From Nymphaea colorata (Eukaryota > Streptophyta > Magnoliopsida > Nymphaeales > Nymphaeaceae): 29,825 nucleotides of DNA. How positions within the stretch are numbered: position 1 is the first letter of the stretch; every line of letters starts with the position of its first letter. The translations under genes and the position numbers were made by a program. Shown here piece after piece: positions 1 to 7,773 of the stretch. The stretch lies in NCBI RefSeq assembly GCF_008831285.2, contig NW_022204686.1:1-29825 (forward strand). The letters are read 5' to 3'. Below the pieces are notes generated by a model. It was not told where the DNA came from and searched no databases. It was given only the letters and a program-made list of their open reading frames with translations.

Positions 1-2312
1 AGATGTAATGACAAGTGAAATACACTAGATTAACTGTAAGGGACCAAAACTTAATGACCTGACTCTCATTATTTCCAAACGAACTTCTTATCAAGCCACT
101 AAGTCATTCTATACGTATGTAACAAATGGCTACGCACACTCAATTAAATATATTGATCAAAATATGTAAAACAAGTGAAAATGAATCACTTAATCTCTCA
201 ATTAAATATATGTGATCAAATATATGTAAAACAATGAAACACATTAGGTTACTACAAGACACCAAATGAATCTCTCAAATCATTCAATTTCATACAAACC
301 TATGATTTTAATATACTAAAATCATTTAAATATAGACGTAACAACAAGTTAAGCACATTCAATTACGTATGTGTGATAAAATGAATCACTTAAATCCCAC
401 TCGTATTGATACGAACTTGTTATTTCAATTCCTTACATCGATCACCATAGATGTAAGAACTAGTTCAACTTATTGAACTAACTACAAGGGATCAAACTAA
501 TGCATAGGTCTCCTTTATATCCATACAAACTTGTAAGTTTAATCATTAAATCATTGATCAAAGATGTAATAACAAGTGAAACACAATAGGTTAACTACAA
601 GACACCAAATGAATCACTCGAATCTCATTCATTTTCGCACAAACTTGTGATTTCAATCTACTAAATCATTTATTATAGACGTAACAACAAGTTAAACACA
701 TTCAATTAAGTATGCATGATTATATGAATCACTTAAATCTCACTTGTATCGTACGAACATGTGATTTCAATCCTTTAGAACGTTCCCTATAGATGTAACA
801 ACAAATTCAACTCATCGGACTAACTACACGTGTACAAATATAGTGACTTCAACCATTTGTATCCATATAAACTTGTGATTTCAACCATTTAAATCATTCA
901 TTATAGATGTAATAACAAGTGAAATACATTAGATAACTATAAGGGACCAATATAGTGACTTGACTCTCATTCATTTCCAAACGGACTTCTTTTTTCAAGC
1001 CACTAAGTCATTCTATACGTATGTAACAAATGGTTACGCACATTCAATTAAATATAAGTTATCAAATGTATGTAAGAACAAGTAAAAATGAATCACATAA
1101 TCTCTCGATTAAACATAAGTGATCAAATGTATGTAATAACAAGTGAAACACATTAAGTTACCTGTAAGACACCAAATGAATCACTCGAATCCCATTCATT
1201 TTCATATAAACCTATGATTTGAATTTACTAAATCATTTAATATAAACGTAACAACAAGTTAAGTACATTCAATTAAATATGCGTGATCAATTGAATCACT
1301 TAAATCCCACTCGTATTGATGTGAACTTGTGCATCGATCACTATAGATGTAACAACATGTTCAACTTATCGTACAAACTAGAAAGGATCAAACTAATGCA
1401 TAGGTCTCCTTTATATCCATATAAACTTGTGAGTTTTAATTATTTAAATCATTGATCATGGATGTAATAACATGTGAAACACGTTAGGTTAACTATAAGA
1501 CACCAAATGAATCACTCGAATCACATTCATTTTCATACAAACTTGTGATTTCAGTTCACTTAATCAAGCAACATGGATGTAACAATAAGTTAAGCACATT
1601 CAATTAAGTATGTGTGATCATTTGAATCACTTAAATCGCACTTGTATTGATACGAACTTGTAATTTCAATCCTTTAGATCGTGCACTATAGTCGTACCAA
1701 TACGAGTCAGATTTAAGTGATTCATATGATCACGCATACTTTATTGAATGTACTTGACTTATTGTTATATCCATGTTAAATGATTTAGTAGATTGAAATC
1801 ACAGGCTTGCATGAAAATGAATGAGATTTGAGTGATTCATTTGGTGCCCTATTGTTAACCTAATTCACTTGTTAAGCACATTCAATTAAATTACAAGTGA
1901 AACACATTAGGTTAACTATATGACACCAAATGAATCACTTGTTAAGGACATCCGTATTAAGAATCATTATAAATGTAACAACTAGTGAAACACATTAGGT
2001 AAACCATAAGACACCAAATGAATCACTCGAATCTCATTCATTTTCATACAAACTTGTGATTTCGATCTACTAAATCATTTAATATAGATGTAACAACAAG
2101 TTAAACACATTCAATTAAGCATGCATGATCATATGAATCATTTAAATCTCACTTGTATTGGTACGAACGCGTGATTTCAATCCTTTAGATCGTTCACTAT
2201 AGATGTAACAACAAATTCAACTCATCGGACTAATTACACGCATTCAAAGTAATGCATAGATCCCATTTGTATCCATATGAACTTGCGATTTCAATCATTT
2301 AAATCATTCATT
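1..2312 (+). repeat. HOR unit 1, short 2.3-kb form
   Basis: First unit, entered two bases inside monomer D. A hybrid block covers 1-902 and block III covers 903-2312. Compared with the 3156-bp unit it lacks one 832-bp stretch: after D-E-F the sequence continues as A-B-C-A-B-C of block II, so the block I inversion scar, the truncated C' and D' monomers and one E-F pair are missing. The first 340 bases hold many small indels and mix block I and block II diagnostic bases. For example, F reads AATCACTTAATC as in block II, then ATATATGTGATC as in block I. It may be a genuine variant unit or a consensus chimera at a contig end. Confidence 0.85.
1691..1874 (-). repeat. Inverted B-A dimer, unit 1
   Basis: Same 184-bp inverted segment as 7152-7335, from GTCGTACCAATACGAGTC to CACTTGTTA. 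It faces the direct A-B dimer immediately upstream. Confidence 0.87.
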
Positions 2313-2640
2313 ATAGATGTAATAACAAGTGAAATACACTAGATTAACTTAAGGACCAACTAATGACCTGACTCTCATTCATTTCAAACGAACTTCTTAT
2401 TCAAGCCACTAAGTCATTCTATACGTATGTAACAAATGCTACGCACACTCAATTAAATATATGATCAAATATGTAATAACAATGAAAATGAATCATTAAT
2501 CTCTCAATTAAATATAGTGATCAAATATATGTAATAACAAGTGAAACAATTAGGTTACTACAAGACACCAAATGAATCACTCAATATCATTCATTTCATA
2601 CAAACCTATGATTTAATTACTAAATCATTTAATATAGACG
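2313..2640 (+). other. Chimeric junction where block I passes into block II (unit 2)
   Basis: This is where the 832-bp stretch is missing. I compared the A monomer here with its two possible parents, 4842-4956 (block I) and 5674-5788 (block II). The parents differ at seven positions. At six of these this sequence has no base at all, and at the seventh it has the block II base. E and F show the same behaviour: AATCATTAATC lacks the T/C that separates the parents, and AAATATAGTGATC lacks the T/A. Loss restricted to discordant sites is expected of a consensus built from two mixed paralogous registers and is not expected of a biological crossover. An extra handful of losses lies in short homopolymers. 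Confidence 0.75.
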
Positions 2641-3995
2641 TAACAACAAGTTAAGCACATTCAATTACGTATGTGTGATAAAATGAATCACTTAAATCCC
2701 ACTCGTATTGATACGAACTTGTGATTTCAATTCCTTACATCGATCACCATAGATGTAAGAACTAGTTCAACTTATTGAACTAACTACAAGGGATCAAACT
2801 AATGCATAGGTCTCCTTTATATCCATACAAACTTGTAAGTTTTAATCATTTAAATCATTGATCAAAGATGTAATAACAAGTGAAACACAATAGGTTAACT
2901 ACAAGACACCAAATGAATCACTCGAATCTCATTCATTTTCGCACAAACTTGTGATTTCAATCTACTAAATCATTTATTATAGACGTAACAACAAGTTAAA
3001 CACATTCAATTAAGTATGCATGATTATATGAATCACTTAAATCTCACTTGTATTCGTACGAACATGTGATTTCAATCCTTTAGAACGTTCCCTATAGATG
3101 TAACAACAAATTCAACTCATCGGACTAACTACACGTGTACAAATATAGTGACTTCAACCATTTGTATCCATATAAACTTGTGATTTCAACCATTTAAATC
3201 ATTCATTATAGATGTAATAACAAGTGAAATACATTAGATTAACTATAAGGGACCAATATAGTGACTTGACTCTCATTCATTTCCAAACGGACTTCTTTTT
3301 CAAGCCACTAAGTCATTCTATACGTATGTAACAAATGGTTACGCACATTCAATTAAATATAAGTTATCAAATGTATGTAAGAACAAGTAAAAATGAATCA
3401 CATAATCTCTCGATTAAACATAAGTGATCAAATGTATGTAATAACAAGTGAAACACATTAAGTTACCTGTAAGACACCAAATGAATCACTCGAATCCCAT
3501 TCATTTTCATATAAACCTATGATTTGAATTTACTAAATCATTTAATATAAACGTAACAACAAGTTAAGTACATTCAATTAAATATGCGTGATCAATTGAA
3601 TCACTTAAATCCCACTCGTATTGATGTGAACTTGTGCATCGATCACTATAGATGTAACAACATGTTCAACTTATCGTACAAACTAGAAAGGATCAAACTA
3701 ATGCATAGGTCTCCTTTATATCCATATAAACTTGTGAGTTTTAATTATTTAAATCATTGATCATGGATGTAATAACATGTGAAACACGTTAGGTTAACTA
3801 TAAGACACCAAATGAATCACTCGAATCACATTCATTTTCATACAAACTTGTGATTTCAGTTCACTTAATCAAGCAACATGGATGTAACAATAAGTTAAGC
3901 ACATTCAATTAAGTATGTGTGATCATTTGAATCACTTAAATCGCACTTGTATTGATACGAACTTGTAATTTCAATCCTTTAGATCGTGCACTATA

Positions 3996-4179
3996 GTCGT
4001 ACCAATACGAGTCAGATTTAAGTGATTCATATGATCACGCATACTTTATTGAATGTACTTGACTTATTGTTATATCCATGTTAAATGATTTAGTAGATTG
4101 AAATCACAGGCTTGCATGAAAATGAATGAGATTTGAGTGATTCATTTGGTGCCCTATTGTTAACCTAATTCACTTGTTA
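3996..4179 (-). repeat. Inverted B-A dimer, unit 2
   Basis: 184 bp, same length and end points as in the reference unit. Confidence 0.87.
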
Positions 4180-4617
4180 AGCACATTCAATTAAATTACA
4201 AGTGAAACACATTAGGTTAACTATATGACACCAAATGAATCACTTGTTAAGGACATCCGTATTAAGAATCATTATAAATGTAACAACTAGTGAAACACAT
4301 TAGGTAAACCATAAGACACCAAATGAATCACTCGAATCTCATTCATTTTCATACAAACTTGTGATTTCGATCTACTAAATCATTTAATATAGATGTAACA
4401 ACAAGTTAAACACATTCAATTAAGCATGCATGATCATATGAATCATTTAAATCTCACTTGTATTGGTACGAACGCGTGATTTCAATCCTTTAGATCGTTC
4501 ACTATAGATGTAACAACAAATTCAACTCATCGGACTAATTACACGCATTCAAAGTAATGCATAGATCCCATTTGTATCCATATGAACTTGCGATTTCAAT
4601 CATTTAAATCATTCATT

Positions 4618-5511
4618 ATAGATGTAATAACAAGTGAAATACACTAGATTAACTGTAAGGGACCAACTTAATGACCTGACTCTCATTCATTTCCAAACGA
4701 ACTTCTTATTTCAAGCCACTAAGTCATTCTATACGTATGTAACAAATGGCTACGCACACTCAATTAAATATATTGATCAAATATATGTAATAACAAGTGA
4801 AAATGAATCATTTAATCTCTCAATTAAATATATGTGATCAAATATATGTAATAACAAGTGAAACATATTAGGTTACCTACAAGACACCAAATGAATCACT
4901 CAAATCTCATTCATTTCCATACAAACCTATGATTTCAATATACTAAATCATTTAATATAGACGTAACAACAAGTTAAGCACATTCAATTAAGTATGCGTG
5001 ATCAAATGAATCACTTAAATCTCACTCGTATTGAGACGAGTGATTTAGTGTGCGTATGGATACAAATGAATGAGATGTAACAACATGTTCAACTTATTGA
5101 ACAAACTACAAGGGATCAAACTAAACTAATCCATAGGTCTCCTTTACATCCATATAAACTTGTGAGTTTTTATCGTTTAAATCGTTGATCATAGATGTCA
5201 TAACGAGTGAAACACATTAGGTTAATTATAAGACACCAAATGAATCACTCAAATCTCATTTATTTTCACACAAACTTGTGATTTGAATTCACTTAATCTA
5301 GCAATATGGATGTAACAACAAGTTAAGCACATTCAATTAAGTATGTGTGATCATTTGAATCACTTAAATCGCACTTGTATTGATACGAACTTGTGATTTC
5401 AATCATTTAGATCGTGCACTATAGTTGTAACAATAAATTCAACTCATCGGACTAACTACACGCGTTTGTATCCACATGAACATGTGATTTCAATCATTTA
5501 AATCATTCATT
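4618..5511 (+). repeat. Block I of the HOR (894 bp)
   Basis: D-E-F-A-B*-C-A-B-C'. B* is interrupted by a small inversion scar, and C' lacks about 24 bp between its ACACGC and TTTGTATCC elements. E is 50 bp here against 51 elsewhere. Aligned monomer by monomer, E, F, A and B of this block lie 831-832 bp upstream of the same monomers in block II. That spacing is exactly the segment missing from units 1 and 2. Confidence 0.85.
5022..5074. repeat. Inversion scar with short hairpin in block I
   Basis: The B monomer breaks off at TCACTCGT, followed by a 6-base loop and ACGAGTGA, a perfect 8-bp inverted repeat at 5022-5043. After it, the sequence up to about 5074 reads as minus-strand satellite: its reverse complement contains CTCATTCATTTGTATCCATA, which resembles direct A and C monomer sequence. 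Direct C sequence resumes at ATGTAACAACATGTTC. The hairpin recurs at 8178-8199, 11333-11353, 14487-14507, 17642-17663, 20796-20816, 23870-23890 and 26889-26909. It is absent from the short units. Confidence 0.78.
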
Positions 5512-5917
5512 ATATATGTATTCCAAACGAACTTCTGGTATCAAAGCCACTAGGTCATTCTATACGTAAGTAAGAAATGGTCACGCACATTCAATTAAAT
5601 ACAAGTGATCAATTATATGTAATAACAAGTGAAAATGAATCACTTAATCTCTCAATTAAATATAAGTGATCAAATATATGTAATAACAAGTGAAACACAT
5701 TAGGTTACTTACAAGACACCAAATGAATCACTCCAATATCATTCATTTTCATACAAACCTATGATTTTAATCTACTAAATCATTTAATATAGACGTAACA
5801 ACAAGTTAAGCACATTCAATTACGTATGTGTGATAAAATGAATCACTTAAATCCCACTCGTATTGATACGAACTTGTGATTTCAATTCCTTACATCGATC
5901 ACCATAGATGTAAGAAC

Positions 5918-5937
5918 TAGTTCAACTTATTGAACTA
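5918..5937. repeat. Perfect 8-bp dyad in class C monomer
   Basis: TAGTTCAACTTATTGAACTA has 8-bp arms and a 4-base loop. It lies near the start of the first C monomer of block II. The same 20 bases occur at 461-480, 2763-2782, 9074-9093, 12228-12247, 15382-15401, 18538-18557 and 21691-21710. In units 9 and 10 one loop or arm base is missing. The block I C monomer has a related dyad with TGTTCAA and TTGAACA arms around 5083-5100. It could be a protein site or simply a by-product of AT-rich sequence. Confidence 0.7.
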
Positions 5938-6018
5938 ACTACAAGGGATCAAACTAATGCATAGGTCTCCTTTATATCCATACAAACTTGTAAGTTTTAA
6001 TCATTTAAATCATTGATC

Positions 6019-6133
6019 AAAGATGTAATAACAAGTGAAACACAATAGGTTAACTACAAGACACCAAATGAATCACTCGAATCTCATTCATTTTCGCACA
6101 AACTTGTGATTTCAATCTACTAAATCATTTATT
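6019..6133 (+). repeat. Representative class A monomer (115 bp)
   Basis: Class A is marked by AAACACATTAGGTTA near the start, GACACCAAATGAATCACTC in the middle and CATACAAACTTGTGATTTC near the end. It ends in CTAAATCATTTAAT or close variants. Hand count for this copy: A 47, C 22, G 12, T 34. Several A monomers sit in each HOR. Within a unit they differ from each other at many positions, while the same slot in different units is essentially identical. Confidence 0.85.
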
Positions 6134-6248
6134 ATAGACGTAACAACAAGTTAAACACATTCAATTAAGTATGCATGATTATATGAATCACTTAAATCTC
6201 ACTTGTATTCGTACGAACATGTGATTTCAATCCTTTAGAACGTTCCCT
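6134..6248 (+). repeat. Representative class B monomer (115 bp)
   Basis: Class B opens ATAGACGTAACAACAAGTTA, continues GCACATTCAATTAAGTATG, has TGAATCACTTAAATC in the middle and GATACGAACTTGTGATTTC near the end. It usually follows A and precedes C. This copy contains the perfect 10-bp palindrome TTCGTACGAA at 6208-6217. The B at 7545-7659 packs four overlapping 6-bp palindromes (GCATGC, ATGCAT, TGATCA, CATATG) into 7580-7596. Confidence 0.85.
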
Positions 6249-6362
6249 ATAGATGTAACAACAAATTCAACTCATCGGACTAACTACACGTGTACAAATA
6301 TAGTGACTTCAACCATTTGTATCCATATAAACTTGTGATTTCAACCATTTAAATCATTCATT
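6249..6362 (+). repeat. Representative class C monomer (114 bp)
   Basis: Class C opens ATAGATGTAACAACAAATTC or a variant, has ACTCATCGGACTAACTACA (or TTATTGAACTAACTACAAGG), then TTTGTATCCATATAAACTTG, and ends AATCATTTAAATCATTCATT or TCATTGATC. Some copies instead carry AATGCATAGGTC in the middle. The shared AAACTTGTGATTTCAA core shows common descent with A and B. Confidence 0.83.
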
Positions 6363-6475
6363 ATAGATGTAATAACAAGTGAAATACATTAGATTAACTA
6401 TAAGGGACCAATATAGTGACTTGACTCTCATTCATTTCCAAACGGACTTCTTTTTTCAAGCCACTAAGTCATTCT
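6363..6475 (+). repeat. Representative class D monomer (113 bp)
   Basis: Class D begins like A (ATAGATGTAATAACAAGTG) but continues AAATACATTAGATTAAC, then GACTTGACTCTCATTCATTT, CCAAACGGACTTC and CACTAAGTCATTCT. It starts each of the three blocks, full length in blocks I and III and truncated to 50 bp in block II. The CCAAACGAACTTCTTATTTC stretch aligns with the AAACTTGTGATTTC core of the other classes, so D looks like an old, diverged A-like monomer. Confidence 0.8.
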
Positions 6476-6587
6476 ATACGTATGTAACAAATGGTTACGC
6501 ACATTCAATTAAATATAAGTTATCAAATGTATGTAAGAACAAGTAAAAATGAATCACATAATCTCTCGATTAAACATAAGTGATCAA
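6476..6587 (+). repeat. Split monomer E+F (51 + 61 bp)
   Basis: E opens ATACGTATGTAACAAATGG, has ACGCACATTCAATTAAATA and ends GTTATCAA or GTGATCAA. F opens ATGTATGTAAGAACAAGTA, has AAAATGAATCAC and ends AAGTGATCAA. Together they measure 112 bp, one monomer length, and both halves resemble the first half of a B or A monomer. The pair may have arisen when two monomer starts joined. It always lies between D and A. Confidence 0.78.
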
Positions 6588-6928
6588 ATGTATGTAATAA
6601 CAAGTGAAACACATTAAGTTACCTGTAAGACACCAAATGAATCACTCGAATCCCATTCATTTTCATATAAACCTATGATTTGAATTTACTAAATCATTTA
6701 ATATAAACGTAACAACAAGTTAAGTACATTCAATTAAATATGCGTGATCAATTGAATCACTTAAATCCCACTCGTATTGATGTGAACTTGTGCATCGATC
6801 ACTATAGATGTAACAACATGTTCAACTTATCGTACAAACTAGAAAGGATCAAACTAATGCATAGGTCTCCTTTATATCCATATAAACTTGTGAGTTTTAA
6901 TTATTTAAATCATTGATCATGGATGTAA

Positions 6929-7335
6929 TAACATGTGAAACACGTTAGGTTAACTATAAGACACCAAATGAATCACTCGAATCACATTCATTTTCATACA
7001 AACTTGTGATTTCAGTTCACTTAATCAAGCAACATGGATGTAACAATAAGTTAAGCACATTCAATTAAGTATGTGTGATCATTTGAATCACTTAAATCGC
7101 ACTTGTATTGATACGAACTTGTAATTTCAATCCTTTAGATCGTGCACTATAGTCGTACCAATACGAGTCAGATTTAAGTGATTCATATGATCACGCATAC
7201 TTTATTGAATGTACTTGACTTATTGTTATATCCATGTTAAATGATTTAGTAGATTGAAATCACAGGCTTGCATGAAAATGAATGAGATTTGAGTGATTCA
7301 TTTGGTGCCCTATTGTTAACCTAATTCACTTGTTA
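6929..7335. repeat. Foldback: direct A-B dimer facing an inverted B-A dimer
   Basis: The left arm, about 6929-7117, is direct A-B. The right arm, 7152-7335, is its diverged reverse complement. The spacer is about 34 bp. The reverse complement of the right arm reads in order TAACAAGTGAATTAGGTTAA, then GCACCAAATGAATCACTC, CTCATTCATTTTCATGCAAG, GTGATTTCAATCTACTAAAT, TATAACAATAAGTCAAG and ACTCGTATTGGTACGAC, each matching its counterpart in the left arm with scattered differences. Transcription across it would give a long imperfect hairpin. It is the only sizeable inverted segment in the unit and is kept in every unit. Confidence 0.88.
7152..7335 (-). repeat. Inverted B-A dimer, unit 3
   Basis: Reference copy, 184 bp. 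On the minus strand it reads A then B in normal order, so it is a true inversion of a dimer and not a chance palindrome. The right breakpoint shares GTTA with the B monomer sequence CAAGTTAAGCACATTC that it joins. Confidence 0.88.
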
Positions 7336-7429
7336 AGCACATTCAATTAAATTACAAGTGAAACACATTAGGTTAACTATATGACACCAAATGAATCACT
7401 TGTTAAGGACATCCGTATTAAGAATCATT
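7336..7429 (+). repeat. Rearranged 94-bp piece after the inversion
   Basis: This piece starts AGCACATTCAATTAAAT (B-like), switches to TACAAGTGAAACACATTAGG and GACACCAAATGAATCAC (A-like), then ends with TTGTTAAGGACATCCGTATT and AAGAATCATT, which matches no complete monomer. The string CACTTGTTAAG occurs twice, at the end of the inverted dimer (7327) and again near 7398, each followed by a related GCACATT or GACATCC. This suggests the inversion junction was itself duplicated. Present in all units, degraded in unit 9. Confidence 0.72.
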
Positions 7430-7773
7430 ATAAATGTAACAACTAGTGAAACACATTAGGTAAACCATAAGACACCAAATGAATCACTCGAATCTCATTC
7501 ATTTTCATACAAACTTGTGATTTCGATCTACTAAATCATTTAATATAGATGTAACAACAAGTTAAACACATTCAATTAAGCATGCATGATCATATGAATC
7601 ATTTAAATCTCACTTGTATTGGTACGAACGCGTGATTTCAATCCTTTAGATCGTTCACTATAGATGTAACAACAAATTCAACTCATCGGACTAATTACAC
7701 GCATTCAAAGTAATGCATAGATCCCATTTGTATCCATATGAACTTGCGATTTCAATCATTTAAATCATTCATT

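Larger units (their letters stand above)
2313..4617 (+). repeat. HOR unit 2, short 2.3-kb form
   Basis: Hybrid block 2313-3207, block III 3208-4617. The length of 2305 bp compares with 2324 expected for a 3156-bp unit lacking 832 bp, so about 19 further bases are missing. The losses I can see cluster in the D-E-F-A stretch, roughly 2345-2640. From about 2640 onward the sequence follows the long units closely. It carries the inverted B-A dimer at 3996-4179 and the dyad at 2763-2782. The short form is shared with unit 1 but seen nowhere else in the window. Confidence 0.85.
5512..6362 (+). repeat. Block II of the HOR (851 bp)
   Basis: D'-E-F-A-B-C-A-B-C. D' is only 50 bp: the opening ATATATGTA runs straight into TTCCAAACGAACTTC, so about 63 bp of a normal D is missing. 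The two A-B-C trimers, 5674-6018 and 6019-6362, are 345 and 344 bp and are the clearest example of the trimeric order in the unit. The block is complete in all long units, and only its second part remains in the short units. Confidence 0.85.
4618..7773 (+). repeat. HOR unit 3, reference unit of 3156 bp
   Basis: The longest and cleanest unit, used here as reference. Order of monomers: D 4618-4730, E 4731-4780, F 4781-4841, A 4842-4956, B with inversion scar 4957-5074, C about 5073-5190, A 5191-5305, B 5306-5420, truncated C' 5421-5511, truncated D' 5512-5561, E 5562-5612, F 5613-5673, A 5674-5788, B 5789-5903, C 5904-6018, A 6019-6133, B 6134-6248, C 6249-6362, D 6363-6475, E 6476-6526, F 6527-6587, A 6588-6702, short B 6703-6803, C 6804-6918, A 6919-7033, B 7034-7148, inverted B-A 7149-7335, rearranged piece 7336-7429, A 7430-7544, B 7545-7659, C 7660-7773. 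Full A and B monomers are 115 bp, which supports the parse. Confidence 0.93.
6363..7773 (+). repeat. Block III of the HOR (1411 bp), with inverted dimer
   Basis: D-E-F-A-B-C-A-B, then an inverted B-A dimer, a rearranged 94-bp piece, and A-B-C. The B at 6703-6803 is 101 bp, missing about 14 bp where other B monomers read GATTTCAATCC. The block is longer than the other two because of the inversion and one additional A-B-C. It is present and of the same length (1410-1411 bp) in units 1-7, including the short units. Confidence 0.87.

Noticed and set aside
2541-2560. TTAGG-like strings (ACATTAGGTTAAC) suggesting telomere repeats
   Set aside because: They occur once per A monomer as part of a longer conserved sequence, never in tandem, so they are not telomeric repeats.
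4634-4837. 67-codon open frame, repeated at 7790, 10945, 14099, 17254 and 20408
   Set aside because: It starts at GTG and lies across D, E and F satellite monomers. Its spacing equals the HOR period, and the frame is broken in the other units by single-base losses. No recognisable domain, ribosome-binding site or codon signal. A chance frame in repeat DNA, not a gene.
6055-6075. Regularly recurring GACACCAAATGAATCACTC resembling a CRISPR repeat
   Set aside because: Spacing is a monomer or multiple of it and the intervening sequence is also repeated, not unique spacers. No cas genes, and the context is a tandem satellite.
6208-6217. TTCGTACGAA as a possible CENP-B box core
   Set aside because: The TTCG and following A fit by chance, but the required CGGG is absent and only one B slot has it.
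7152-7429. Inverted segment as a transposable element insertion
   Set aside because: The inverted sequence is satellite A-B itself, with no foreign core, no terminal inverted repeats of its own and no clear target-site duplication.
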